A stretch of 64,000 bases of DNA from Cellulomonas denverensis (GCF_012396125.1 NZ_JAAXOX010000001.1:620001-684000); one strand, 5' to 3'; numbered from the stretch's first letter, positions 30,937 through 39,066 are shown. Notes: generated from the letters alone by a model not told the origin. Numbers and translations are program-made.

Positions 30937-31883
30937 CCGGCCACCGCCCGCACCGCGTCCAGCCGGGCGGTCCAGCGGGCGGTGGTCTCCGGATCGGCGG
31001 CGGTGGCCGCGAGCCGGTCCGGGTCGGGTCGCAGCCCACGGGCCGCGGCGACATCCAGGGCACCGTCCACCGGCAGCAGCGGGTGGCCGGTGACGTCGGC
31101 GGTGAGCAGTTGCGCGGTCGCCAGGCCACAGGCGTAGGGCAGCTCAGGCAGCGCGGCAGCCAGCGCCACCCCGGCGGCCAGCCCCACCGAGGTCTCGATC
31201 GCCGAGGACACCACCACCGGCAGGCCGATCCGCTCGGCGAGGTCCAGGCAGGCCCGCACCCCGCCGATCGGCTGCACCTTGAGCACCACGATGTCCGCGG
31301 CCTGCGCCCGGACCACCGCGAACGGGTCCTCGGCGCGGCGGATCGACTCGTCGGCGGCGATCGGCACCCGCACCGCCCGGCGCACCCGCGCCAGGTCCGG
31401 CACGCTGGCCACCGGCTGTTCCACGTACTCCAGGCCACCGGCGGCCCGGTCCAGCACGGTGATCCGGTCCACCGCGGTGTCCACGTCCCAGCCGCCGTTC
31501 GCGTCCACCCGGATCGCGCCCTGCGGGCCGATCGCCTCCCGGACCGCGGCGAGCCGGTCGGCCTCCTCGGCGGCGGTCTGACCGGGTTCGGCGACCTTGA
31601 CCTTGGCGGTGCGGCAGCCGCCGGAGTCGCGCACGATCCGGGCCGCCTGCTCCGGGCCGACGGCGGGGACGGTGACGTTGACCGGCACCCGGTCACGCAC
31701 CGGCTCGGGCAGTCCCTGCTCGGTGATCTCCCGGGTGGCCCGCCACCAGGCGGCGGACTCGACCGGGTCGTAGTCCCAGAACGGGCTGAACTCGCCCCAG
31801 CCGGCCGGGCCCTCGATCAGCATTCCCTCGCGGACGGTGATCCGCCGGAACCGGGTCCGCAGGCCGATCGCATAGACATGCAC
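30933..31883 (-). CDS. menC: o-Succinylbenzoate synthase
   Basis: Enolase-superfamily dehydratase that forms o-succinylbenzoate, 316 aa. Catalytic landmarks are KVKVAEPG (Lys base), RVDANGGWDVD and YVEQP and AADES (three Mg2+ ligands), and VLKVQPIGG (second Lys). I chose the GTG at 31883, which begins the family N-terminus (HVYAIGLRTRFR): a TACCCT box sits six bases upstream, giving a leaderless start. An ATG at 31925 in the same frame would lie inside the tetR gene. It overlaps menD by 4 bases. Confidence 0.92.
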   Translation of the reverse strand: MHVYAIGLRTRFRRITVREGMLIEGPAGWGEFSPFWDYDPVESAAWWRATREITEQGLPEPVRDRVPVNVTVPAVGPEQAARIVRDSGGCRTAKVKVAEPGQTAAEEADRLAAVREAIGPQGAIRVDANGGWDVDTAVDRITVLDRAAGGLEYVEQPVASVPDLARVRRAVRVPIAADESIRRAEDPFAVVRAQAADIVVLKVQPIGGVRACLDLAERIGLPVVVSSAIETSVGLAAGVALAAALPELPYACGLATAQLLTADVTGHPLLPVDGALDVAAARGLRPDPDRLAATAADPETTARWTARLDAVRAVAG

Positions 31884-31887
31884 CCGG

Positions 31888-32493
31888 TCAGGGTAGAGGG
31901 TGCGGTCCCGGCGGGCGCAGCGCATCGATCAGCACGGCCAGCAGCTCCCGGGTGTGTGCCCGGACCGGTCGTCCCTCGCTGGCCGCCGCCACCACCGCCC
32001 CGTCCACCACCGCGAGCACCAGCGCCGGGTCGGCCGGCCGTGCGGTGACTCCGGCGAGCAGCACCGTGACCAGCTCGGCCAGGACCGCGTCCAGCCGGGC
32101 CCGGGCGGCCCCCACGGCGGCGGCCAGCACCGGGTTGCGGCCGAGCGCCAGCAGTTGCTCGTGGTGGGCACGGACCGCCGCGTCGCCACCGGGCGGGAGC
32201 AGGGCCGCGGCCAGCGCCTCGGCCGGGTCGGGGGCGCCCGGGTCCGCGCGCACCCGGTCCTGCACCTGCCGGGCGTGCTCGGCCCACCGGTCCACCAGGG
32301 CGGTGCCCGCCTGGGCCGCCAGCTCGTCCAGGTCGCGGAAGTAGTAGGTGGTCGCCGCCAGCGGCACCCCGGCACGGGCGGCCACCGCCCGGTGGCTCAG
32401 CCCGGCCGGCCCCTGTTCCAGCACGACCGCGGCGGCGGCAGCGGCGATCAGGTCCCGCCGCCGGGCACCCTTGGCCGTGCCGCCGCCGGTCAT
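31888..32493 (-). CDS. TetR family transcriptional regulator
   Basis: DNA-binding repressor, 201 aa. The N-terminal helix-turn-helix is seen at about residues 30-53 (GLSHRAVAARAGVPLAATTYYF), with the typical YYF ending. The C-terminal ligand domain is variable and Ala-rich. It follows the SMR exporter gene by 20 bases on the same strand, so it probably controls its own operon; the ligand is unknown. It ends four bases before menC. Confidence 0.85.
   Translation of the reverse strand: MTGGGTAKGARRRDLIAAAAAAVVLEQGPAGLSHRAVAARAGVPLAATTYYFRDLDELAAQAGTALVDRWAEHARQVQDRVRADPGAPDPAEALAAALLPPGGDAAVRAHHEQLLALGRNPVLAAAVGAARARLDAVLAELVTVLLAGVTARPADPALVLAVVDGAVVAAASEGRPVRAHTRELLAVLIDALRPPGPHPLP
31890..31895 (-). 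promoter_or_regulatory. -10 box (TACCCT) for leaderless menC-menD transcript
   Basis: TACCCT on the minus strand, six bases before the GTG of menC and inside the last codons of the upstream tetR gene. It would let menCD be made independently of the SMR-tetR transcript. Confidence 0.45.
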
Positions 32494-32513
32494 CGTTCGG
32501 TGCCGGTCATCGT

Positions 32514-32837
32514 TCAGTGCCCACCGGAGGTCAGGTTGAGCCCGACCACCCCGGCCACGATCAGCGCCAGCGAGATCACCTTGCCCACCGACACCCCCTC
32601 GCCCAGCCAGAGGATCGCCAGCACCGCGGTGGTCGCCGCGCCGATGCCGACCCAGACCGCATAGGCCAGCCCGACCGGCAGGGTCCGCAGCGCCCAGCTG
32701 AGCCCGAACATCGACAGGCCCAGCAGCGCCACGAAGGACACGCTCGGCCACAGCTTGGTGAACCCCTCGGACGCCTTGAGGCTCAGGGCCCAGCCCGCCT
32801 CCAGCAGACCGGACAGGATCAGCACGACCCAGGCCAT
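32514..32837 (-). CDS. Small multidrug resistance family exporter, guanidinium (Gdx/SugE) type
   Basis: Four-helix membrane exporter, 107 aa, full length. The essential Glu is residue 13 in SGLLEAGWALSLK. The segment EGFTKLWPS after helix 1 is typical of the Gdx/SugE branch, which exports guanidinium, rather than the EmrE drug branch. The ATG at 32837 begins helix 1; the upstream reading frame has no membrane character. A tetR gene follows closely. Substrate is inference from the subfamily motif. Confidence 0.85.
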   Translation of the reverse strand: MAWVVLILSGLLEAGWALSLKASEGFTKLWPSVSFVALLGLSMFGLSWALRTLPVGLAYAVWVGIGAATTAVLAILWLGEGVSVGKVISLALIVAGVVGLNLTSGGH

Positions 32838-32942
32838 CTCGCACACTCCTGGTGGGACGCCCCACCGGTGGGTGCGCCGGGTGGCCTCGTCCGCCGTCAC
32901 GCACCCCGTAATGGCACGACCGTACCACTTTCTGCACTGGCC
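32838..32942 (-). other. Structured leader of the SMR-tetR operon (no recognised riboswitch)
   Basis: On the minus strand this leader can form a hairpin with stem 32870-32876/32900-32906 and a second with a 6-bp perfect stem at 32851-32866 just before the AGGAG ribosome site. The first loop contains GGACGAGG, which also occurs in guanidine-III riboswitches, but the rest of that consensus (the GGACAAG half) is missing. I therefore record structure only. Confidence 0.3.
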
Positions 32943-32948
32943 TACGCT
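32943..32948 (+). promoter_or_regulatory. -10 box (TACGCT) for leaderless menB transcript
   Basis: TACGCT with seven bases to the GTG at 32956. Confidence 0.45.
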
Positions 32949-32955
32949 GGCGGAC

Positions 32956-33912
32956 GTGACCGACAGCCTGCCCGCCCCCGTGTCCGACACCTTCGACCCG
33001 ACCCGCTGGCGCACGGTCACCGGCTTCGAGGACCTGACCGACCTGACCTACCACCGCGGGGTGGACCGCAGCGGTGCCGAGCCGCGCGACCTGCCGGTGG
33101 TCCGGGTGGCCTTCGACCGGCCCGAGGTCCGCAACGCCTTCCGCCCGCACACCGTCGACGAGCTGTACCGGGTGCTGGACCACGCCCGGATGAGCTCGGA
33201 CGTGGGCACCGTGCTGCTGACCGGCAACGGTCCCTCACCCAAGGACGGCGGCTACGCGTTCTGCTCCGGCGGCGACCAGCGGATCCGCGGCCGGGACGGT
33301 TACCGGTACACCGACACCACGGACGCCCAGACCGCCGACCACATCGACCCGGCCCGGGCCGGACGGCTGCACATCCTGGAGGTGCAGCGCCTGATCCGGA
33401 CCATGCCCAAGGTCGTGGTCGCGGTGGTCAACGGCTGGGCGGCCGGCGGCGGGCACTCGCTGCACGTGGTCGCCGACCTGACCATCGCCTCCCGCGAGCA
33501 CGCCCGGTTCATGCAGACCGACGCGAATGTCGGCTCCTTCGACGGCGGCTACGGCTCGGCGCTGCTGGCCCGCCAGGTCGGGCAGAAGCGGGCCCGGGAG
33601 ATCTTCTTCCTGGCCCGGGAGTACTCGGCGCAGGACGCCTACGACTGGGGTGCGGTCAACGACGTGGTCGACCACGCCGAACTGGAGAACGCGGCGCTGG
33701 AGTACGCCCGGATCATCGCCACCAAGTCCCCGCAGGCGATCCGGATGCTGAAGTTCGCGTTCAACCTGGCCGACGACGGGCTGGCCGGGCAGCAGGTCTT
33801 CGCCGGGGAGGCCACCCGGCTGGCGTACATGACCGACGAGGCGGTGGAGGGCCGGGACGCGTTCCTGGAGCGCCGGGACCCGGACTGGGGCCGGTTCGGC
33901 TACATGTACTGA
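32956..33912 (+). CDS. menB: 1,4-Dihydroxy-2-naphthoyl-CoA synthase
   Basis: Crotonase-fold enzyme that closes the second ring of the naphthoquinone, 318 aa. Landmarks: FCSGGDQRIRGRDGY (oxyanion hole and mobile loop), VNGWAAGGGHSLHVVADLTI (second oxyanion hole), and MQTDANVGSFDGGYGS. The Asp in QTD resembles the actinobacterial class, which uses a side-chain carboxylate where the other class uses bound bicarbonate. The GTG at 32956 follows a leaderless promoter; upstream ATGs in this frame lie over the SMR gene. Its last 13 bases overlap the convergent WYL gene. Confidence 0.93.
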   Translation: MTDSLPAPVSDTFDPTRWRTVTGFEDLTDLTYHRGVDRSGAEPRDLPVVRVAFDRPEVRNAFRPHTVDELYRVLDHARMSSDVGTVLLTGNGPSPKDGGYAFCSGGDQRIRGRDGYRYTDTTDAQTADHIDPARAGRLHILEVQRLIRTMPKVVVAVVNGWAAGGGHSLHVVADLTIASREHARFMQTDANVGSFDGGYGSALLARQVGQKRAREIFFLAREYSAQDAYDWGAVNDVVDHAELENAALEYARIIATKSPQAIRMLKFAFNLADDGLAGQQVFAGEATRLAYMTDEAVEGRDAFLERRDPDWGRFGYMY

Positions 33913-34850
33913 GCCAGCACCGCCCGGGCGCGCTCGATCAGCCCCTCGCGCAGCCAGTCCGGTTCGCGCACCGCCACCTGCGACCCGAAGCGCTCCAGCA
34001 CGGACCGTGCGTGCCGCCGGTCGCCGAAGGTCGCCAGCACCACCAGCCGGCCGTCGGCGGCCACCCCCCGGTCGGTCACACCGGCCGCGGCCTCGGCCAG
34101 GTCGTCCCGGCGGGCCGGGTCCAGCTCGACCAGGGCGTGCACCGGCTCGTCGTGCTGCCGCCGGTAGGCCGCCCGTTCCGACTCCCACAGCGCGCGCAGG
34201 TCGAGCCCGAGCGGCCGGGTGAAGGTCTGGTCCAGCACCTCGCACCGCTCGATCCGCTCCACCCGCAGGAACCGGGGCGCACCGGCCCGGCCCACCGCCA
34301 GGTACCAGGACCCCGCCGCGGACAGCAGACCATAGGCGTCCACCGGCTCCGACCAGGTCCCGCCGGCGCTGCGCGAGCGGTAGTCCACCCGCAGCCGCCG
34401 GTCGCCGAGCGCCGCCTCCAGCAGCGGTTCCAGCGGCGGCGTCCCGTGCCGCGGCAGCCAGCCCTCCGGGTCGATCACCAGGCGCCGGGCCAGGCCGTCG
34501 ATCGCCCCGCGCTGGTCCAGCGGCAGCGCGGCGTCCAGCTTCCGCAGCCCGGAGACCATGGCCGGGCCCCAGTTCAGCGAGTCGGCGACCGGGGCCGCCA
34601 TCGCCAGGAACACGCTGCGCACCTCCGCCTCGCTCAGCCCGGTCACCCGGGTGCGGAAGCCCGGCAGCAGCCGGACCCCACCGGCCCGCCCGCGCTCGCA
34701 GTACACCGGCACCCCGGAGGCGGACAGTGCCTCGACATCGCGCAGCACCGTCCGGGCGGAGACCTCCAGCCGCCGGGCCAGTTCGGCGGCGGACAGGGAC
34801 TCGTGCGCCATCAGCAGCCAGAGCATGGACAGCAGGCGGTCGGCTCGCAT
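33900..34850 (-). CDS. YafY/WYL-domain transcriptional regulator
   Basis: Regulator with an N-terminal winged helix (residues 1-60: MRADRLLSMLWLLMAHE, then LSAAELARRLEVSARTVLRDVEAL split by the turn) and a WYL ligand-sensing domain in the middle (YGLLSAAGSWYLAVGR, FLRVERI). 316 aa, normal length. The ATG at 34850 begins the helix-turn-helix. It is divergent from a DinB-fold gene, 86 bases away, a common arrangement in which WYL proteins control the neighbour. The 3' end overlaps menB. Confidence 0.88.
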   Translation of the reverse strand: MRADRLLSMLWLLMAHESLSAAELARRLEVSARTVLRDVEALSASGVPVYCERGRAGGVRLLPGFRTRVTGLSEAEVRSVFLAMAAPVADSLNWGPAMVSGLRKLDAALPLDQRGAIDGLARRLVIDPEGWLPRHGTPPLEPLLEAALGDRRLRVDYRSRSAGGTWSEPVDAYGLLSAAGSWYLAVGRAGAPRFLRVERIERCEVLDQTFTRPLGLDLRALWESERAAYRRQHDEPVHALVELDPARRDDLAEAAAGVTDRGVAADGRLVVLATFGDRRHARSVLERFGSQVAVREPDWLREGLIERARAVLAQYM

Positions 34851-34874
34851 CGGATCAGTGTGCGCGCAATACCT

Positions 34875-34887
34875 GACACAGGGTGTC
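34875..34887. promoter_or_regulatory. Palindrome between WYL regulator and DinB-fold gene (candidate operator)
   Basis: GACAC-AGG-GTGTC, a 5-bp inverted repeat in the 86-base divergent intergenic region. It could bind the WYL protein; this is inference from position. Confidence 0.3.
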
Positions 34888-34936
34888 GTCATTGACGGTC
34901 AGGCTCGGCGGGACAGTTCACCGATCGAGGAGAGTC

Positions 34937-35509
34937 ATGACCGACCCCCGCCCCCTGTTCGAGCACGCCCACGCCTGGTTCGCCGGGCTGATCGCCGACC
35001 TGGACGGTGCCGACCTGGACGCCCCCACCCCGTGCACCGAGTGGCCGGTGCGCACCGTGATCGCGCACGTGATCGGCGCCGCCCGCCGGCCCCGGGTGGT
35101 CGCGCTCGGCGGCAAGCCCTTCGACGTGCCGCTGATCATCGAGGGCATCGCCGACGACGACCTGGCCGCGCGGCACCGGGAGGCGGTGCGCGAGACGCTG
35201 GACGTCTGGTCCGACCCCGCCGTGCTGGACCGCCCGGTGACCGCGCCCTGGGGCACTGTGCCCGGCCGGGCCGCCCTGAGCGTCTGGGTCAAGGAACCGC
35301 TGGTGCATGGCTGGGATGTCGCGGTCGCCCTCGGCCTGCCCAGCGAGGCGCCCACCGCGGTCGCCGAGGCGGCGGTCGCCGACATGGCCCGGTTCCTGCC
35401 CGCCGACCGCCGGGGCGAGGGGGTGCCCTTCGGCCCGCCGGTGCCGGTGCCGGACACCGCCGGGCCCACCGAGCGGCTGGCCGCCTGGCTGGGTCACGCC
35501 CGGCCCTGA
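34937..35509 (+). CDS. TIGR03086-type DinB-fold protein (mycothiol-dependent isomerase-like)
   Basis: 190-aa member of the actinobacterial DinB-like family near mycothiol-dependent maleylpyruvate isomerases. The typical N-terminal pattern TPCTEWPVRTVIAHVIGA holds the first metal-ligand His, and EPLVHGWDVA holds the second. The enzymatic reaction is not known for most members. The ATG has GAGGAGAG upstream. Divergent from the WYL regulator. Confidence 0.78.
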   Translation: MTDPRPLFEHAHAWFAGLIADLDGADLDAPTPCTEWPVRTVIAHVIGAARRPRVVALGGKPFDVPLIIEGIADDDLAARHREAVRETLDVWSDPAVLDRPVTAPWGTVPGRAALSVWVKEPLVHGWDVAVALGLPSEAPTAVAEAAVADMARFLPADRRGEGVPFGPPVPVPDTAGPTERLAAWLGHARP

Positions 35510-35533
35510 GACTGGGGCCGCTGGCCGGTCGTC

Positions 35534-35564
35534 GGCCGCCGTTCCCCCGAGCGCGGCGGCGGCC
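35534..35564 (+). terminator. Possible terminator hairpin
   Basis: 8-bp perfect stem (35534-35541 with 35557-35564), loop of 15 bases, 25 bases after the DinB-fold gene. It lies between convergent genes. Confidence 0.35.
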
Positions 35565-35637
35565 GGCCCGGTCAGGCCCGGCCCGGTCAGGCGCGGCCCG
35601 GTCAGGTCACGTCAGGCCCGGTCAGGTCAGGTCAGGA
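35565..35637. repeat. Degenerate tandem repeat of GGCCCGGTCA
   Basis: Four clear copies of a GGCCCGGTCAG unit with shorter GGTCAG units between and after them. The block runs right up to and over the stop codon of the DUF3048 gene on the minus strand. Copy number variation here would alter only the very end of that gene. Confidence 0.7.
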
Positions 35638-36702
35638 GGTGGTCAGCGACCCGGTCTGCGCCGGGACCAGCTCCACCCAGGTGTTGCCCGGCACCAGCGT
35701 CGCCTCGGTGCCGTCGGCCAGGAACAGCCGCATCGGCGCCGACTCGGAGTCCTTCTGCCAGGTCACGTCGACGGTCTTCCCGCCGGAGGCCAGCGTCCCG
35801 GTGCCGGAGCCGACCAGGGTGTAGGTCGGCACCGGGGCGCCGCCCTGGGCCGCGAACTGGGTGTTCGGGTGCTCGGCGACGATCGAGATCACGTTGTCGG
35901 CGTGCACCTGGGTGTCGTCGGCGGCGTCCATCGCCTCCTTGCTGCCCTCCCAGCGCTGCCACACCTCGCCGTTCCAGACCCAGGCCGGGCTGGACTGACC
36001 GGACAGGCTGAAGTCCAGCCGGGTGGCCGGGGCGCCGTGCTGGACGGCGCTGGCGGTGTCGGCCGAACGGGCCACCGCGAACTGCTGCTCCGGGCTGTCC
36101 TGGTGCGTGCCGTCCGCCTGCGACCACAGGGTCTCCGGGGTGGCGTAGACGTTGTGCGGCGCCGACCGGCCGCGCAGCCGGTACATCCCGTCCACCCCGG
36201 CGTCGTGACTCAGGGCCTGCACCGGGCTGTCGGCCACCATCTGCAGGATGCCGGCCTGCCCGCCGGAGAACGCCAGCAGGCCGTTCATCGGCGCGGTGAT
36301 CGCGGTGTCCATCGGCCGGACCGACCGGATCGGGCCGATCTCCTCCGGCACCTGGGAGTGGAACACCGCCACCAGGCGGGACACCTCGAACTCGACGATG
36401 GTCTCCCAGACCACATCCGCCTGGTTCAGCCCGCTCTGCGGCCGGGCCGCCGCGGTGTTCTCGATCTTGACCGCGAGCGCCGGGCGGTTCACGATCTCGC
36501 CCTGCTCGCCGGTCAGCGGCCACACCGCCGGCAGCTCCGGTGCGGCGACCGCCGACTTGTCCGGGTCCAGGGTCGGGGCGGCGGTGCTGGTCGCCGGTTC
36601 CGGGGACCCGGTGCCGCAGGCGGCCAGCAGTACGGCGACGCACACCCCCAGCACGGCACCGGCGGTGCGGCGGGGACGGTGGCGCGCTGTCAGGAACGAC
36701 AT
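35632..36702 (-). CDS. DUF3048 domain lipoprotein
   Basis: Cell-surface lipoprotein of the YerB family, 356 aa, function unknown. Signal peptide with lipobox LLAAC (Cys about residue 29). The DUF3048 core is recognised from PLTGEQGE, NRPALAVKIENTAAARPQSGLNQADVVWE (here abbreviated to its ends: NRPALAVKIEN and GLNQADVVWE), and IGPIRSVRPMD. The C-terminal part carries YTLVGSGTGTLASGGK and the TWQK segment common to the second domain. GGAGGAAG precedes the ATG. Divergent from menE. Confidence 0.85.
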   Translation of the reverse strand: MSFLTARHRPRRTAGAVLGVCVAVLLAACGTGSPEPATSTAAPTLDPDKSAVAAPELPAVWPLTGEQGEIVNRPALAVKIENTAAARPQSGLNQADVVWETIVEFEVSRLVAVFHSQVPEEIGPIRSVRPMDTAITAPMNGLLAFSGGQAGILQMVADSPVQALSHDAGVDGMYRLRGRSAPHNVYATPETLWSQADGTHQDSPEQQFAVARSADTASAVQHGAPATRLDFSLSGQSSPAWVWNGEVWQRWEGSKEAMDAADDTQVHADNVISIVAEHPNTQFAAQGGAPVPTYTLVGSGTGTLASGGKTVDVTWQKDSESAPMRLFLADGTEATLVPGNTWVELVPAQTGSLTTS

Positions 36703-36735
36703 CGGGACTTCCTCCGGCTCGGCGAATCCGCGCCC

Positions 36736-36741
36736 ACTGTA
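36736..36741 (-). promoter_or_regulatory. -10 box (TACAGT) for the DUF3048 lipoprotein gene
   Basis: TACAGT on the minus strand gives a leader of about 27 bases including a GGAGGAAG ribosome site. It lies 10 bases from the opposing menE -10 box, so the two promoters share the 61-base intergenic space. Confidence 0.4.
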
Positions 36742-36751
36742 CGGGCGGACC

Positions 36752-36757
36752 TACCCT
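36752..36757 (+). promoter_or_regulatory. -10 box (TACCCT) for leaderless menE-menA transcript
   Basis: TACCCT with six bases to the GTG at 36764. Confidence 0.45.
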
Positions 36758-36763
36758 GGGCTG

Positions 36764-37912
36764 GTGAACCGCCGCGTCCGAGTCGTCCCCTCCGTCCCGG
36801 TCGCGGACCTCACCGACGCCCTGCGCGACGCCCTGGACGGCACCGGACGGGCGGTGCTCCCGGTGCCCGCGGGGGACGATGACGCCCCGCCCGGGCCCGA
36901 CGTCCCGGCGGAGGTGGCGCTGCTGGTGCGGACCTCCGGTTCCACCGGCGCCCCGCGGGACGTGATGCTCACCGCCGACGCCCTGCGCGCCTCGGCCGCG
37001 GCCACCCACCGCCGGCTGTCCGGCCCCGGGCACTGGCTGCTGGCGCTGCCCACCGGGCACATCGCCGGGCTGCAGGTGGTGCTGCGCTCGGTGGCGGCCG
37101 GCACCGAGCCGGTGGAGCTGACCGGACCGTTCCGCGCCGACACCTTCCGGGCCGCCGCCGAGCGGGTCCCCACCGACCTGCCGCGCTACGTCTCCCTGGT
37201 GCCGACCCAGCTGGTCCGGGTGCTCGCCGACCCCGCCGCCACCGCCACGCTGGCCGGCTTCGACGCGGTGCTGCTCGGCGGTGCCGCCGCCCCGGGCTCC
37301 CTGGTCGAGGACGCCCGCCGCGCCGGGATCCGGGTCGTCACCACCTACGGCATGTCCGAGACCTGCGGCGGCTGCGTCTACGACGGCGTCCCGCTGGACG
37401 GGGTGGACGTGCGGATCGACGACGACGGCCGGATCGCGCTGGCCGGCCCGATGCTGGCCGCCGGGTACCGCGGCGACCCCGACCTGACCGCCCGGACCTT
37501 CCGCACCGGCCCGGACGGCACCCGCCGGCTGCACACCAGCGACCTGGGCCGGTGGGCCGACGGGCGGCTCACCGTGCTCGGCCGCGCCGACGACGTGCTG
37601 ATCACCGGGGGCGAGAAGGTCCCGCCGGCCGCGGTGGAACGGGTGGTCGCCGACCTGCCCGGGGTGGCCGAGGTCTGCGTGGTCGGGGTACCGGACCCGC
37701 AGTGGGGGCAGGCGGTCACCGCCGTGCTGGTGCTGCACCCGGGCGCCGAGCCGCCCGCGCTCGCCGACGTACGATCCACCGTCGCCGGCCTGCTCGGACC
37801 GGCCGCCGCACCCCGGCACCTGCTGGTGCTGGACGCGCTGCCGCTGCGCGGACCGGGCAAGATCGACCGCCGGGGAGTGGCCGCGCTGGCCGCCGACCGC
37901 CTCACGCACTGA
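36764..37912 (+). CDS. menE: o-Succinylbenzoate--CoA ligase
   Basis: Acyl-adenylate-forming enzyme that activates o-succinylbenzoate with CoA, 382 aa. ATP motif RTSGSTGAPRDVMLT near residue 61, YGMSETCGGCVYDG (A5 core), SDLGRWADGRLTVLGRADD (A7 and A8), and the C-terminal catalytic Lys in GPGKIDRR. It lacks the long N-terminal part of Bacillus-type MenE, as other actinobacterial MenE proteins do. The GTG start follows the leaderless promoter. menA follows after 12 bases. Confidence 0.9.
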   Translation: MNRRVRVVPSVPVADLTDALRDALDGTGRAVLPVPAGDDDAPPGPDVPAEVALLVRTSGSTGAPRDVMLTADALRASAAATHRRLSGPGHWLLALPTGHIAGLQVVLRSVAAGTEPVELTGPFRADTFRAAAERVPTDLPRYVSLVPTQLVRVLADPAATATLAGFDAVLLGGAAAPGSLVEDARRAGIRVVTTYGMSETCGGCVYDGVPLDGVDVRIDDDGRIALAGPMLAAGYRGDPDLTARTFRTGPDGTRRLHTSDLGRWADGRLTVLGRADDVLITGGEKVPPAAVERVVADLPGVAEVCVVGVPDPQWGQAVTAVLVLHPGAEPPALADVRSTVAGLLGPAAAPRHLLVLDALPLRGPGKIDRRGVAALAADRLTH

Positions 37913-37924
37913 CTGGAGAGACGC

Positions 37925-38794
37925 ATGGCCACCCTGTCCGAGTGGATCGCCGGGTCCCGGCCCCGCACGCTGCCCGCCGCGGCCGCACCCGTCCTGGTCG
38001 GCACCGGGGCCGCCGCGCAGATCGACTCGGCCCACCCCGGCCGGGCACTGCTCGCCGCCGGGGTCGCCCTCGCCCTCCAGGTCGGGGTCAACTTCGCCAA
38101 CGACTACTCCGACGGCATCCGCGGCACCGACACCGAGCGGGTCGGGCCGATGCGGCTGACCGCCTCCGGTGCCGCCACCCCCCGGGCGGTCAAGGGCGCC
38201 GCCTTCGCGAGCTTCGGGGTAGCCGGGCTGTTCGGCCTGGGACTGGTGGCGCTGTCCGGGCAGTGGTGGCTGCTGGCGATCGGCGTGCTGTGCGTGCTGG
38301 CCGCCTGGTTCTACACCGGGGGCAAGCGGCCCTACGGCTACCTCGGGCTCGGCGAGGTCGGGGTGTTCGTGTTCTTCGGCCTGGTCGCCGTGCTCGGCAC
38401 CACGTACACCCAGGCCGGCCGGATCACCTGGCCGTCCGTGGTCGGTGCGGTCGCGGTCGGCCTGATCGCCTGCGCGCTGCTGATGGTGAACAACCTGCGC
38501 GACGTGCCCACCGACGCCCTGGTCGGCAAGCGGACCCTGGCGGTGCGGCTCGGCGACCGGCGGGCGCGCTGGGCGTACACGCTGATGGTCACCCTGCCCG
38601 TGGTGCTCGGCCTGGTCTGCGCGCTGGCGAACCCGTGGGCGCTGATCGTGATGGTGCTCGCGCTGCCCGCCGTGCTGCTGTCGGTCACCGTGCTGCTCGG
38701 TGCGCGCGGCATCGCCCTGGTCCCGGTGCTGGCCGGCACCGGGATGTACGAGCTCGGCTACGGGGTGCTGTTGGGGTTGGGCCTGGCGCTCTGA
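37925..38794 (+). CDS. menA: 1,4-Dihydroxy-2-naphthoate polyprenyltransferase
   Basis: Membrane prenyltransferase of the UbiA family that attaches the polyprenyl chain, 289 aa with about nine helices. The Asp-rich Mg2+-diphosphate site is NFANDYSDGIRGTD near residue 58, and the second site is NNLRDVPTDALVGKRTLA. GGAGAG lies upstream of the ATG. Co-transcribed with menE. The final 37 bases overlap the convergent DUF4229 gene. Confidence 0.93.
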   Translation: MATLSEWIAGSRPRTLPAAAAPVLVGTGAAAQIDSAHPGRALLAAGVALALQVGVNFANDYSDGIRGTDTERVGPMRLTASGAATPRAVKGAAFASFGVAGLFGLGLVALSGQWWLLAIGVLCVLAAWFYTGGKRPYGYLGLGEVGVFVFFGLVAVLGTTYTQAGRITWPSVVGAVAVGLIACALLMVNNLRDVPTDALVGKRTLAVRLGDRRARWAYTLMVTLPVVLGLVCALANPWALIVMVLALPAVLLSVTVLLGARGIALVPVLAGTGMYELGYGVLLGLGLAL

Positions 38795-39060
38795 GCCCGG
38801 TCGGCCTCCGCGTCCTCGGCGGCCGCGTCCTCGGTCGCCCGCCGGGACAGCTTCGGCCGGTCGCCGCGGCGCTCGGCCCGGGCCTGCATCCACAGCGCCG
38901 CACGGTCCCGCGGGCCGGACAGCACCAGGTAGGACAGCAGACCCGCCAGCAGCGCACCGCCGATCACGGCGAACAGCCAGCCCATCCCCGCGAAGGCGAG
39001 CGCCACCGTGCAGACCACGAACAGGGCCAAACGGAGCAGGGAGTAGATCACCACAGGCAC
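38758..39060 (-). CDS. DUF4229 small membrane protein
   Basis: 100-aa protein with two membrane helices (about 3-22 and 26-46) followed by a charged, Ala-rich cytoplasmic tail. It matches the actinobacterial DUF4229 family, commonly next to menA; function unknown. The GTG start lies six bases after a TAGGCT box. The 3' end overlaps menA by 37 bases on the opposite strand. Confidence 0.8.
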   Translation of the reverse strand: MPVVIYSLLRLALFVVCTVALAFAGMGWLFAVIGGALLAGLLSYLVLSGPRDRAALWMQARAERRGDRPKLSRRATEDAAAEDAEADRAQSARPNPNSTP

Positions 39061-39066
39061 CGGCTC

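Noticed and set aside
32838-32942. Guanidine riboswitch in the SMR leader
   Set aside because: GGACGAGG is present, but the second conserved half (GGACAAG region) of the guanidine-III class and the two ACGR loops of guanidine-II are not seen in good stems.
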